The notes: generated from the letters alone by a model not told the origin. DNA of 64,000 nucleotides from Haematococcus lacustris (GCA_030144725.1 JASKMD010000012.1:12206621-12270620); one strand, 5' to 3'. Positions 11,334-23,673 are shown, counted from the stretch's first letter. Translations and numbers: made by a program.

Positions 11334-11663
11334 ATGACAGCTGAGGTGCATAATGAAGAGGATGAAAAGCTTGGCGAAGCATGGCGTGCAACGTTTGAGG
11401 ACAACCCAGCCTCCTTGTATGACTACGTGACAGAAGTTGTTCACGAGGACCAGTTGCTGCGTCAGGAGCTGCTGGCCATCCCTAAGGACGACTGGCCAGT
11501 GGGTATAAGCAGGCCAGCCTTCCAGCCTGGCAGCAGTGCAAGCAGCAGCACCACACCCCGGTGTGCGGGCAGCAACCAGCTCCCCTGGTACATGCAGGCA
11601 GCTGCAGGGCACAGCCGTGAATGGGGGACATTAGAGGGTTGGGGTGATGACCCAGCTGCTTGA
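11334..11663 (+). CDS. Hypothetical protein, probably a 3' exon
   Basis: A 109-codon open frame beginning MTAEVHNEEDEKLG, with balanced, protein-like composition (acidic first half, VVHEDQLLRQELLAIPKDDW, then Ser/Pro-rich) and ending EGWGDDPAA-stop. The ATG used directly follows a CAG, so this could equally be the last exon of a longer gene starting near 11040. I do not recognise the family. It lies 270 bp upstream of the first secure PCYA exon on the same strand; being part of the same gene is unlikely because it ends with a stop. Confidence 0.35.
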   Translation: MTAEVHNEEDEKLGEAWRATFEDNPASLYDYVTEVVHEDQLLRQELLAIPKDDWPVGISRPAFQPGSSASSSTTPRCAGSNQLPWYMQAAAGHSREWGTLEGWGDDPAA

Positions 11664-11933
11664 AGCCAGTCAAGGCATGCAGGCAGGAGGGTGGGAATCA
11701 GAGATGAGTGACCTCCCGGGGTGTGGGTCACTACCAGTGTTTTCTTTCAGCGCTACCAGCGTTTTCTTTTAACGCAGTCGACCTTTGACTAGTGGAAAAA
11801 GTGGTTGCCACCTAGCTGCACCTCGACCCTCACAACCTTGCACTGTGCAGTCGCCAAGACTTGCCAAGGCAGCCACTAGGACTGTGTGGGGCTCCTCTCA
11901 CCTCCTGGCTCCTGTGTGGCAATTGCCTTCCAG

Positions 11934-13647
11934 GAGTTAGAGGTGGCTGAGCGGTTGAATCGGTTTCCCCCAGCTGCAGCCAACGAGTTCCTGGGAATGG
12001 GCACTTGGCGGTTGAAGGGAGATGTGGAGGCCTGCATCGAGTTCCTAGTGGGCCGCTTGGAGGGCGCCTGGCGGGAGGTGTTTGAGCATGGTGGGGGGTG
12101 GGGGTGGGGTGGGAGCTGGGCGAACATGGGGCCCAAGCTGCTGTCACCCCCTTGCTGCTCAACTTACTTGTTGCTCCGCTCCCACCCCACCCCACCCCAC
12201 CCCACCCCACCCCACCCCACCCCACCCCACCCCACCCCACCCCACCCCACCCCACCCCACCCCACCCCACCCCACCCCACCCCACCCCACCCCACCCCAC
12301 CCCACCCCACCCCACCCCACCCCACCCCACCCCACCCCACCCCACCCCACCCCACCCCACCCCACCCCACCCCACCCCACCCCACCCCACCCCACCCCAC
12401 CCCACCCCACCCCACCCCACCCCACCCCACCCCACCCCACCCACCCCACCCCACCCCACCCCACCCCACCCCACCCCACCCCACCCCACCCCACCCCACC
12501 CCACCCCACCCCACCCCACCCCACCCCACCCCACCCCACCCCACCCCACCCCACCCCACCCCACCCCACCCCACCCCACCCCACCCCACCCCACCCCACC
12601 CCACCCCACCCCACCCTCTGCGGTGGTGTTGCAGACCTGAACTCTTACCCAGCCGACAAGTGGAAGGGCAAGTATGACATCTGTGACAGCATGGACCCTG
12701 AGTACGAGCTCAAGGGCTGGAGCTACAGCGACATACCCAACCCTGAGAAGGGGCAGGAGGGGTGAGCAGGGCAAGTGGGGTGGGGGCGGGGGCTGTGGCC
12801 CATGCAAGATTCACTGCTGTGCCCCCCTTCACCTCACAGTACTGCTTCCGCTCCGACCTTGACCCTGACCCTGACCCTGACCCTGACCCTGACCCTGACC
12901 CTGACCCTGACCCTGACCCTGACCCTGACCCTGACCCTGACCCTGACCCTGACCCTGACCCTGACCCCCTCTTGACGCCCCCCCCTTCCTTGCCACCCTA
13001 GGCCCCACCCTCTGCTGCTCTGACCGCCTCCCCCCTGCTGGCGCCAGGTACCCGCGGCTGCTGCTGGAGAACCGGGTGTACTGCAGCCGCGTGTTTCGCA
13101 AGCTCCACCTGGAGGTGGGAACGAGGCAGGACGGACTGGACGTGCTGCACGTGGTGCTGTACCCCCGCTATGCCTACGACCTGCCCATCCTGGCCATGGA
13201 CCTTGTGCTGGTCAAGGGGTGAGCAGGCACCTGGTCTAGGGGTGAGCAGACACCTGGCAGCAGTGGCAGCGGCAGCGGCAGCAGCAGGGGGCTGCAAGGT
13301 TGTCTTAGGGCAGCAGGTTGGTTGGTTAGTTGGCTGGTGCTGGTGATCTGGAGGGAAAGCGGCAATCAGCGCTACTGTCAGCGCTAGCACACGGCAGGCG
13401 AGTGTCAGCAGGGAGGGGGGCTCAGCAGCATTGGCATGAGCACCAGCACAAAGCTTGCCCCTTGCCCAGCCCCAGGTCAGTGCAAGACCTGGCAGCCAGT
13501 CAGGGGGAGCAGCAGCGGCAGCAGCAGCAGCAGCGGCAGGCTGGCTGGGTATGTGGGTGTTTGTGTTGCTGCAGGGTTGCCAGCCTGGCCATCGTGGACG
13601 CCTGCCCAGTGCGCGCTGGCCAGGAGCTGCCGTCCTATTACCTGGAG
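11934..13647 (+). CDS. PCYA: Ferredoxin-dependent bilin reductase (PcyA/HY2 family), incomplete
   Basis: Exons 11934-12090, 12635-12761, 13048-13218 and 13575-13647 join in frame (phases 0, 1, 2, 2) at GT-AG sites and give about 175 aa of the N-terminal and central FDBR fold. The third exon encodes LENRVYCSRVFRKLHLEV, then DVLHVVLYPRYAYDLPI and AMDLVL. The fourth continues VASLAIVDACP and QELPSYY. These align with cyanobacterial PcyA. The His of VLHVVLYP and the Asp of AMDLV correspond to its proton-donating His88 and Asp105, so catalysis looks preserved. The enzyme reduces biliverdin IX-alpha to a phytobilin with electrons from ferredoxin, in the plastid. The start codon and transit peptide are not identified, and the C-terminal third (PEWG region) is not found before the 14500 gap. 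Introns hold (CCCCA)n and (CCCTGA)n arrays. Confidence 0.78.
12184..12616. repeat. (CCCCA)n array in PCYA intron
   Basis: About 86 pentamers with a single one-base slip (CCCA) near 12440. It ends 18 bases before the acceptor of the next exon. Confidence 0.97.
12858..12966. repeat. (CCCTGA)n array in PCYA intron
   Basis: About 18 perfect hexamers within the intron between 12761 and 13048. Confidence 0.97.
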
Positions 13648-14272
13648 GTGGGGGGCTGCAGCAGCAGGGGGGGGGGGGCAAGGGGGGGGGCCTAGACAGG
13701 GGTGGGTGGGTGGGGAGTGGGGTGGCCCATGGTGTGTCCCCAGGGAGGGTGTGCCCAGGGAGGGTCAGGGATCAGAGGGTCAGGGATCAGAGGGCTAGGA
13801 TGCCCCTTGTTGCCCCCATGGGGGTGGACATCCCTGCCTCCAGGGAGGGCGTCAGTGAAGCCAGTGAGGGGTTTGGGGTTAACCCTAACCCTAACCCAGG
13901 GGGGAGGTCAGTGAGGACAGGGGTGCCGCAGGCCCTGTTCCTGAACGCCCTGTCACCAGCTGTGGACTGCCCAGCCCTCAGCAGCCTCGCAGCCAGGCAG
14001 CAGGCAATTGGCATCAGGCAGTTGCTTGATCTGCTCAATGACTGTGTTGGTTGGGTCCTCACGGGTGCCATGGCCTGTTGGGTGGGGTGTTGGGTGGGGT
14101 GCTCGCCACTGGGCCCATGCCTGACTGGGCAGGAGGCCAGGGTGCACCGGGCTTTAGGAGGTTGGGTGGTTAAGTGGTTGGGTGGTTGGGTGGTGGTTAT
14201 GATATTCCATAGGACGAGCAATGGTGTAACTGATACACACTAAGCAGGCGTGAAACAGGCCGCTGGGCGCCG

Positions 14273-14321
14273 GGGCGGGGCGGGGCGGGGCGGGGCGGAG
14301 GGGGGCGGGGCGGGGCGGGGC
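14273..14321. repeat. (CGGGG)n microsatellite
   Basis: About nine pentamers with one GGAGG interruption. Confidence 0.9.
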
Positions 14322-14499
14322 GCACCTCTCCCTCACAGCCCCGGTCAGGCCGGGTCATTGCAGGGCCTCCTTCCCACCATGCCCACCATCAGCGCTGCAG
14401 TGAGGCGCAATGCTCGGCATGGTGACCCCTCTTGCTTGCCTGACAAGCAGCCTGCTGCAGTTTCAATAGTCCCCTGGCCACCAGCCTGCCTACCTGCCC

Positions 14500-14999
14500 N
14501 NNNNNNNNNNNNNNNNNNNNNNNNNNNNNNNNNNNNNNNNNNNNNNNNNNNNNNNNNNNNNNNNNNNNNNNNNNNNNNNNNNNNNNNNNNNNNNNNNNNN
14601 NNNNNNNNNNNNNNNNNNNNNNNNNNNNNNNNNNNNNNNNNNNNNNNNNNNNNNNNNNNNNNNNNNNNNNNNNNNNNNNNNNNNNNNNNNNNNNNNNNNN
14701 NNNNNNNNNNNNNNNNNNNNNNNNNNNNNNNNNNNNNNNNNNNNNNNNNNNNNNNNNNNNNNNNNNNNNNNNNNNNNNNNNNNNNNNNNNNNNNNNNNNN
14801 NNNNNNNNNNNNNNNNNNNNNNNNNNNNNNNNNNNNNNNNNNNNNNNNNNNNNNNNNNNNNNNNNNNNNNNNNNNNNNNNNNNNNNNNNNNNNNNNNNNN
14901 NNNNNNNNNNNNNNNNNNNNNNNNNNNNNNNNNNNNNNNNNNNNNNNNNNNNNNNNNNNNNNNNNNNNNNNNNNNNNNNNNNNNNNNNNNNNNNNNNNN
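14500..14999. other. Assembly gap, 500 N
   Basis: Exactly 500 unknown bases, the size of a conventional scaffold placeholder. The missing 3' part of PCYA may lie here. Confidence 0.99.
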
Positions 15000-16671
15000 G
15001 CACAGGCGCATGGCCATTGAGTACTTAGGTGGGTGTCGATGCTTGAACGTGCACGAGACAGTGTGGGTCACAGAATGCAGTGCATACTGGATTCGTTGAG
15101 GTCGTTTCCTAATGGCTCCCTAGGGTGAAAGGGCAAGTGGCCGAATCAGAAGAAAGCCAACATGCCAAAAGGCCATGATGGCAGAGCTGCGTTGGGAGAA
15201 GGAGCATAGAGGAGGAGCATCTGCTAGAGGAGGAGCATCTGCGTGAGCTGAATGATGACTTGTAACCTGCCTCAAGTAACATATACCAGCAGCATCCCAT
15301 CAACACAGACTAGGCATCAACACCGGCCATTTGGGCAGCATGTCTCTGGCTACAGGCTAATGCGCAGGTCACCTCGCAGTCTCCCTGCACCCTGGGCCCG
15401 GAGTCCCCAACATGGGGTTGGTAATCTTCATGCAAGTACTCGCTGCAAAGTGCACCGATTTCGGTAGCGTTTACTGCATTGGCACCTGCGAGTTACTCCG
15501 CATCTACTGGCAAGCGGCGCGTTAATCCTTGCATAAGAGTCCATGCCGGCGCAAGCGAGCGCGGACACACCTCAGCTGCTCACTATCGATTGTTCTAGTG
15601 GTGAGTAGCGGCACCAATGAGCGAACTGCGCCTGCTATCGAGCCGGAAGTACAATCACATTTCAGCCCGCCAGGCTCGCTCCGCGAGCCTCTTATTGGTG
15701 CAGGCGGTGTTGGAGGGCCATCGTTGGGCAAGTTACTAATCGACATTGTTGCATACGCGGGAAACGTGCGTCTCTCTCTCAGGAATGGAGACCCCCATCC
15801 ACAAAATGGCATGTTGTGAGCTGACCACTGTGACTCTCCAGACTTTCGATTAGTAACTCTGTTCCTTACTCAACGTCACAACTCCGACTGAAGAAAGCAT
15901 GGCAATTAGATGATCAGGACTGCTCGTAGTACTCCGACCGTGCCCCCTTGCACCCCGGACCGTGCCCCCTTGCACCCCCTTGCACGCCCTTACACCCCCA
16001 CCTCCTCCCCAGCCCAGCATAGCCTTCCTACCTCCTCCTACCCCCTCCCAACCCCGGCCCTGCCCTCCCACCCCCCCCACCACCCCCTCCCAGCCCCCTC
16101 ACTGCCCTCCCAACCCCGTTACCCCCTCCCAACCCCAGCCCCGCCCTCCCACCCCCTCCCAGCCCCATCACTGCCCTCCCACCCCCGCTACCCCCTCCCA
16201 ACCCCGGCCCCGCCCTCCCCCCCTTCCCACCACCCCCTCCCAGCCCCGAGCTCGACACGCAAGCGCAAGGGGGGCGTGAGGGATCGAACCCAACCTGCCC
16301 AGCAAGGTAACAAAGCAATGGCCTATACACCTTGTACTGCTCAGTTGCATCTGTTTGGCATGCCGTGATGCCCGTTTTACTGCGGCGACTGTCCCGGACT
16401 GTTTGCAGGGGCTACTGGGCCACGTCGGTCGCGGCGGTGGATCGCGGCGAGGCCCGCATGAGCCATACACGCATGAACGTGAATGTTGAGATTTCAGCCG
16501 CCATTGCGCTCAGCACACTGCACGGGAATTAATGAAACACGCTTCACCCCGTAGCTGACAGAGTGCTCTATCCGGGGATGTGCGTAGCATAATTAGAGAC
16601 CACGTGGCTGGGACGCGGCGTCGTTTTGATTACCAGGGGTAGGTTTTCTGTTAGTTGGGGACACCTGAACG
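15000..16671. other. Unassigned DNA with a C-rich minisatellite
   Basis: Contains a CCCCCTCCCAACCCCGGCCC-type minisatellite (about 15940-16250). Open frames on both strands at 15522-15819 overlap and neither resembles a known family. Near 15190-15262 the plus strand has an EEEHL-type frame that is broken by a base. No gene supported. Confidence 0.4.
16247..16345 (+). repeat. Dispersed repeat matching the SAP-like ORF tail at 61.2 kb
   Basis: Encodes SSTRKRKGGVRDRTQ followed by a GTAACA that looks like a splice donor, then MAYTPC. The minus strand at about 61285-61185 encodes SSTRKRRAGGRDRTQ, the same donor position and MPYTPC. Clearly the same mobile or duplicated exon end. Confidence 0.7.
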
Positions 16672-19600
16672 TCAGTCGTCCTCGTCCTCATCATCTTCCC
16701 CTGGCGGCTTTTTACGCTTAGCCGTCGAACCGCTGGGCTTCGCCTTGGTTTTGCTTGCCGCTCCCGCTCCTTTCTTGCCCTTTGTCTCCGGCTCTGCGTC
16801 AAAGCTGCGCGTGGCAAAGAAGGCGGTTGCACTGAGAGTAACAGGTGGCGACCAGCGTTGCTAGCGTGTTACTGCCCAACTCACAATGTGTACTTTGATG
16901 ACCGCGCGGCTCGCTGTATAACGTCCCGAAGCTGTTGTTGTTGCGAGGGGCCTGCCCCGGAGCTGGTACCGGCTCCTTGCGGGCTGGCCACGCCGCCCAA
17001 TTCATCGGGGTCGTTATGCGCCCGGGCCCAGAGATAGAGCGACCTACGCGCCACGATTCATTGTTCCAAGCCGGGTGCATCCTCGGTAAATGAGGTGCTC
17101 ACACAAAAGAGAGACAAGTCATCGAGCGTGACTGTACACTGTGCCGTTGTTCATAAGGCTTCTCACACGACCTGCAAAGCCACTCCACCCCGCCCTGCGC
17201 ACCTGCTAGAACCCGAGACGATGACATCTCTCCGCGGGTGCGGCTTGTTGACGGGGCTGATAGTCGTGAGGTTGTGATCTACCAAGGCAGCCAGCAGCGC
17301 CCCGGAGGTGATGTCGATGATGTCTACCGGGTGCAGGGCCACACCGTCGTAGTCATCGCTGCAGACAGTGCCACACCGGGCATCATTCATCATCAGCAGC
17401 AGCACCATCATCATCACCACCATCACTACCAATATCAGCATCATCATCACCATCACATGACATTCACCTGTCAGCATTGCTGCCACTAGCACACTTGTAT
17501 AATCAACATGTGTTACGTGAGCGATTTGCCGATACCATTGCCACCGGGGCGACAGGGACAGCAACACTACAGCGCCAGCTGCCTAAGCTGCCTGCAGCCT
17601 GCTAATGGGTGCTCAAGCCCTGCCCTCCTTGTGCCTTGCACGGCTTCTCCACCGTCTCAGCACCTTGCCAGGGCAGGTGTCCCCTGTTGCAGCTGTACCA
17701 TCATGCTGTGGTAGCAGCCAAGGATCATTACCAACCCTACCCTAATCTACCCCAACCCTAACCTACCCAAACCCTAACCTACCCAAACCCTAACCTACCC
17801 AAACCCTAACATTCCCAAACCTTTACCTACCCCAACCCTAACCCAATGCAGTACCTGAGTATCTCTCAACACCTAGGTGTGTGTGGGGTGCCTGGTTGTT
17901 GCATGCAAGCTGTGGCCCAATGACCTGGGCCCACCTTCTGTGTGCACACCAACACGTTCTGTAGGACGTGGCCCTGCGCCAAGCGACCTGCAACCTGCCA
18001 AACATGCCTGAGGGCCTGCCTACCCGCCCGTCTATATCCTAGCCTCCCAGACCTGATGTAGCGCCCAATGACGACCCGGGACTCAGTTAGGTCCTTGGGG
18101 TCCCACTCCCCTTTGAAGGGTGTCAGATACTGTGCAGGGTATTGGGGCAGGGGCAGCGATGGGGCAAACGTAAGAGGAGGAGCAGGACAGGCAAAGCCTG
18201 GCATATAGGAGGGGCAAAGGAAGCTATGACCGGCATACGAGGAGAGGTAGGGGGCAGGAGCAGGCATAGGTGAAGGAGTGGGACCAGGGGCTAGAGAAGG
18301 AGCAGGAGCAGTGCTTGAGAAAAGGCGACAGTGGAGGGATGGTGCTTGAAGGAAGGTGAATGCACTGGGGCAAGGCCAAAGTGGACCGCATGCCCACGCA
18401 TACACTGCAGTGGTCTTGGAGTAGGCTGTCCAGCCCGCCATGTTTATGTTCATCGGATCAGCTGCTGCCCTGCACACCCTTGGGTGCTTGACACCAGAGT
18501 CCAACATTCATTAAATGCAGCATTCATCTAGACACAGCCACCACTGCGCATGCATGCATCACTCATGCCACAAGCTGCCAGCACATGATTCCCTTACTAA
18601 TGGGCAGGGGCTGTGTTATCTGTAATCCAAACTGAGTGTCCTGTAATCCAAACCTACTCCCAGCGCGGTTAAACTAAACTACGCGATGTGAGCATGACCA
18701 CCAAGCGTAACAGTAACAACCGCAACAGCACCAATAGCAAGTCGCAAGGAGCAGCTTCCATAAACTTAGCAGCCACAACCCAGGCAGCACAGCTCACCCT
18801 GTTGAAGTCGTGGGAGTGGACGTGTTCATGGTCAGGGGGCGTGCCCGAGGGGCTGATGGCCACGTGGTCCCACACCCTCAGCCTGTTGTCCTGGCAGGTG
18901 GTCAGCAGCTTGTGCCCGGTCACTGGGGAGAACACGGCACTGTTCACCACCTGGCGTGCGCCACCACACCCACCAAGCCATGCAGGTCATAGGGCGTGAC
19001 GACACAACACACGCAAGGCTACCAGTCAGTCCACCACAACATCACACACAATAACACACTACTGGTGGGAAGGATGTCAGGGGTTGGCACCTTCAAGTAG
19101 CTACTGGCTGGCTGGCTGGCTGATGCACCGCGCTGGGTTGACTGTGCCTTACCCGAGGGTGATGCAGCACCGACAACTCCGCAGGATGCGCCGCCGCCTG
19201 CTTGCCTGGGCCTGACCGGGCGCCACGCCCAGTTGCTGCAGCTTTCCCTCCGCTGACCTTCCCACCACTGGCCGGGGCCGAAGCAGGGCTCGCGACCTTG
19301 GCTGCTTGGCTGCTAGAAGCCCCAGCTGCCGCAGGCGCGGCTTGGCTATCCTGCCCTGTGTCAGCTTTCGCCCCTGCCGTTTGACCGGCTTCTGGACTTT
19401 GACCGGACCCATTTGCGCTTGCATCCTGCGCTTTACTTATTGACGCGCCGAGCTTTCCCGCGTCGCGATTGCTGAGCTGGCGCAAGTCAAACAGGCGCGC
19501 AGTGTGGTCGTTGCCTGCTGTCAGCACCAAACGCGGCTCCATGGGGTGCACTGCGATAGACACCACCTTGTTGCCTTTCTTGTGCAGCTGCAGGCTGGAC

Positions 19601-22600
19601 ACAGCGCCTGGTGTGCGAGGGTCCTGGGAAACAGGGTGCAAGCAGGGAAGGCCAGGTCAGGTCAGGTTTAGTCAGCGTGTGGGGGTTGAGCCAGATTAGA
19701 AAGAGTTGGGTCGCGCCCAGCAGGTTTCAGTCTTGTCATGTCAGGTGCCGGTCAAGTCAGGCCAGGTCAGGTCGGGTCGGGTGAGGTAAGGTCAGGTTAG
19801 CAGTGTTAGGCAGAGCAGCACCCACCAGGATGTGGACCAGGCCGTCTGAGTCCCCCACCACAATGGCGTGCAAGTGCTGGCTGACATCAGCGCCATACAC
19901 CATGCGCCACTCCTTCTCCTGTGTGCCAAAACATCGACCAAGGCGATGTGGTTTGCACATGCCAGAGCGAGGAAGACGATGCATGGGCAGGGCAATTCTG
20001 GTAATGGGGCAACCCATGTGAGTATGCTGTTGGTCCAAACATGGCACCTACACCTGCTGCTCCTCCTCCATTATCTCGCAGCCCTGACATGCTCCTGGCC
20101 TTGACACTCAAACCCTGCCTGCCTGCCCACCCGCCTGTCTGCCTGCCCGCCCACCCGCCTGTCTGCCTGCCTGTCGGTCTAAATGTTTTTCTCTGTCTGT
20201 TCATCCATCTGTCTCTGTCCCCACCCAAACACTTCCTCCACGCCACCTTCAGCCACCGCCCTGGCATCAACCATGAACCGTCCACTTTCTGCTTTTGACA
20301 TGCAAACGTGGGTCAGGCATCTACTCCCACCCTGCTCCCCCTACCGTGGTGTACCCGTTGGGGTTGAGGTCCAGCAGGCCAGTGGCGGTGCCCACCTCCA
20401 CGTCCACAACCTTACTGGTGCCATCTGCAGGGTGCCCGGCCCCACCACATCCCTATCTGCAGCGGGGGCGCCTGATCAGGGGCTGCAGCAAGGGGAAAGA
20501 GGACGCCCAGGTGAGCAGGCAGGCCCCCACAGATGAGGCATTTATTGCTGCATGAGGCACTCAACAGCACAGATAGCATTGCTTGCCACTTTGCCTTGCA
20601 GGGCTGTTACAGGCGGTGACGGCTGAGCCCACTTGAGCTGCACAGCCCTGCTTTGCACGTCTGCTCCTGCCCTGTAGCCCCTGGCCCTTCAGTAGCCCAG
20701 CCAGCCAGACAGGCAGCCAGACAGCCCGCCCTGGGATAGGCACAGCACTAACCTAGCCCTGAGCCCTAGCACCAGCCCTCACCCTAGCACCAGCTTGTAA
20801 CGCTTGCAACACTGTACTGCAGAGACTGACATCCAGCGGTGGGTCTGAGCACCCACACCGCCGCCAACCCTGCTGCTGCCTGCCCCCCTGGTACCCCTTG
20901 CAGCCAGCTCACCACAGGAGGCTGTGGCTAGGCAGTTGCCGTCCCCAAACCAGGGGATGAACTGCATGGTGTTGACGGTGTAGCGGTGCAGGTCCCGGTA
21001 CACGGTGCGCTCGTGGACCTGCACAGGGCAGGGGCAGGCACACTTCCCCTGCGTGCCCACAGCAGCCAGTGCTCTCAGTCACATGTCACGCAGCCTGGCA
21101 TGGGTGCGCCTGCATGCATGGATGCAGACCTGGGAGAAGAGGGGCCCGCATGTGCAGTGGAAGCAGCGGAGCAGAGGGGTTAGGGTTAGGGTTAGGAGGG
21201 GCGCCCATAGGCGGGGCTCCCAGCCCATGGAGTGGAGCTCATAGGAACCTGCTCTTGGGTGACGGTCCCAGGGTTCACATGTGCAAAGGAGTATAATGTT
21301 TGTGGGCCTGTACAGGGATGGAGTCTCACATCACTGGCAACAAAGCAGGTGCGGAGCTGTGTCACTCCCTGCAGCAAAGCCGCCCACACCACCAGGTGCT
21401 GCTCTGTGTACATGCATGTATGCAGAGGCAGCTCATGGCAGGCCCAGCTTGCCCTCCTAGCAAATGGCACGTCTGTGTGTGCCAGTGGTCCTAGTGGTCT
21501 GCTGTGCCTGGTGCTCCACATGCCGGCCTCCCCTAGGAGCTCACCGCAGCCGCGAGCAGCTGTCCTGGGGCCAGGGGGGTGCAGCCCGGAAGGGAGTGGG
21601 GCGGCCCCTCCGCCCGCGGCCCGCAGCCCCACCTTGTCCATGTCCCACACCGCAATACCGCCCTTCTTGTCGGCTGACACCACCAGCCTGTCGTGAGTGG
21701 GGTGGAACTCTAGGCAGCATACACGCCGCGTGTGCAGCCGCAGGATGGCGGCGTCCACCTGCAGGCCCGCACCCAATCCCCCCAATCACACGTGGTGAAT
21801 ATATCAGCAACAGATAACAGTTATATCCACATATGTACATCAGTAATCTTTTTTTCAAAACAGCCAAGCTGATGCTGGTCACGAAGGGTCCAGGACCATC
21901 ACATGGCTGGTTACGCAGCTGGTCCCTACTGGTAACGATAAACAAGTATCGCAGCATTTTCTTATGCCAAAAATCATTTATATAAATATTATACGCAAAA
22001 AGTATTTTTCGGTCACGAAGCATTTTTCGGTTACGAAGCAGCCGAGGCCAGCCAACGCAAGGGTCCGTCTGGTAACGAAATCCAGGCCTAGAAAACAAGC
22101 TTTTGGTTCCGATCGTTACGTATTACGCAAAAAAAAATCACTGATGTACATCATTTATATATACACAATAATATATCATTTATTATGCATTTCGTGGTTT
22201 TCTCAAAAATGGACAGTGATGTGATCATGCTTGCGGTGGAGGTGTTTGTGTGACGGTGTTCAGGGACCTTGTTGGCGGGGGTGGCAGGCAGTGCTTGTAA
22301 ACTGGCACTGCTGAGTGGATTGTTGCATGCGATGATGCAGTGCTGCCTTCGTCGCTGTGGACCTCACATGGCAATGGTGAGCTGGAGCCGTTGGCACTGG
22401 GTGGCTAGGTGGCGCAGGGGCACTCACGATTGAACTTACACAAGCTCCCAGTGCATTCACAGCACTAAGTATGAAGCAGCAGCATGTCCAAGTCAAGAGG
22501 CGTATGGTGTGTTGTGATGGTGATGATGGTGGTGACAAGAGAATAACGATAAACGTGAAGCAAGGTCTGCTTAGGGACGGCAACACTGCATTACTGCATG

Positions 22601-23405
22601 CGCTACCAGCTGCCCTTTCTTTAGTGTTGGTCAGGATGGCGCCAACCCTGGTGTGCAGCTGCCAACCCCATGTGCCTACCCAGCATGGCGTGCCAATACA
22701 TGTGCGTACCTTGCACCTACCACCGGCTATCTGCATCTTGCACCTGTGTTGGCGCCTGCACCTTGCAGCGGGCGAGAGCACCTGCACCCAGGCTGCCCTC
22801 TCACCTGGTACTCAGGGGCTTGCGTCCGCACCCTCTGGATTGGGGCGTGGCCACTGGCTTCGCGGCCCAGCACCACGCGCAGCAGATTGTGCTCCACCAG
22901 AGCTGGCCCGGACGCTGCAGTAGCATGGCCTGGGGCCACCCGGTGTGGGCAGGTGGCAGTGGTGTGGCCAGGCTGCTTGCACAGATAGCTGCAGGACAAA
23001 GACACCAGACAAGGTGGCAGGGGCTGGGGGAGGGGCTGCAGGCTGCAAGGAAGCATGGCTGCTCACCAGGGCTTGTTAATGCAGTCTACATAGACAGAAC
23101 CAACGAAGCCTGCCGAGTGGCCCTTCTTCCCGCAGACCTGTGAGTGAACAACATGCCAACATAAACATGTGTGCAAGCCCATGCTGAAAGCTGATTTTCC
23201 ATATGCATTGCTTGCAAACCTTGCATACACCAGCTAGCTTGTCTTTCAGCTTCACACCCAGCTTCAGCTTTGCTGCAGCCTGGTGGCTGGCTACCTCCTC
23301 CCTGGCCACGTCATTATCCTCTTGGTCATCTTGGTCACTATCATCCGAGCTTGCTGCATCATCCGCTGAGGCTTCGTTGTCGGCCACGACGATGCGCCTA
23401 ACCAT
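16672..23405 (-). CDS. DDB2: DNA damage-binding protein 2 (plant-type DDB2, zinc knuckle plus WD40)
   Basis: Thirteen exons: 23405-23220, 23137-23067, 22988-22805, 21758-21633, 21018-20913, 20424-20345, 19918-19826, 19623-19153, 18950-18798, 18129-18053, 17358-17203, 17043-16885, 16804-16672. They sum to 1995 nt (664 aa) and keep frame throughout. DDB2 is the substrate receptor of the CUL4-DDB1 ubiquitin ligase that recognises UV photolesions for nucleotide excision repair in the nucleus. The N-terminus is acidic. CCHC-type knuckles follow at residues 61-81 (CKVCGKKGH) and 86-99 (CYLCKQPGHTTATC), as in plants. WD40 blades include HTRRVCCLEFHPT, SADKKGGIAVWD, HRYTVNTMQF, GNDHTARLFDLR, TTCQDNRLRVWD and GRYIS/ALHPVDIID. 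The tail is basic then acidic (KRKKPPGEDDEDEDD). Unusual: a roughly 95-residue Ala/Ser/Gly-rich insert after the LFDLR blade (exon 8). Intron 3 contains a MITE-like element. The plant family member is about 557 aa; the insert explains the extra length. Confidence 0.92.
17739..17846. repeat. Interstitial telomere-like repeat
   Basis: Degenerate CCCTAACCTACCCAAA units (about six) inside DDB2 intron 10. Shorter CCCTAA runs occur at 13877-13897 and, inverted, at 21178-21197. Confidence 0.75.
21784..22216. mobile_element. MITE-like AT-rich element in DDB2 intron 3
   Basis: Markedly AT-rich against a GC-rich background. It has inverted repeats: ATGTACATCAGTAATC-T-run near 21833-21856 mirrors A-run-TCACTGATGTACAT near 22130-22152. 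A related piece lies inverted at 40799-40893, in a GT61 intron. No transposase; presumed non-autonomous. Exact termini are not certain. Confidence 0.6.
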
Positions 23406-23673
23406 TCTCTATGCTCCGCCTGCTGGTTCGTTGCTTTCAAATAAGCTATGATTCTGCACGCAGCGGTCAGGGGAGCGTGCCTCCAGGGCTATAGTGCTTA
23501 GTATATGAATACATGTTTTTATGCTCACACGAGCATACAACCAAACTACCCGAACCAGCCTCTCGAGCTTGACTGTCTACTGGAGCATCGTAGCCTAGCC
23601 ACGCAGCAGCACAGCAGTGGCTTAATCAGATCAGACCTACACAAAGGCGAGGAAGGACGCCTGCTGCGTGTCA
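23406..23673. promoter_or_regulatory. Divergent promoter region between DDB2 and VTI1
   Basis: Only 268 bp separate the two start codons, so both 5' UTRs and promoters must share this stretch. No clear TATA box or named motif is asserted. Confidence 0.6.

Noticed and set aside
12159..12615. PTPPH or WGGVG polypeptides from the (CCCCA)n array
   Set aside because: Intronic microsatellite; flanking PCYA exons join without it.
15522..15819. Overlapping 96-codon ORFs on both strands
   Set aside because: Neither matches a family that I recognise and no exon connections support either strand.
17739..17846. True telomere or chromosome end
   Set aside because: Short, degenerate and inside a DDB2 intron, so interstitial.
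21240..21345. Candidate DDB2 exon reading YSFAHVNPGTV
   Set aside because: Its acceptor phase gives an early stop. Direct joining of 21633 to 21018 reproduces the family sequence without it.
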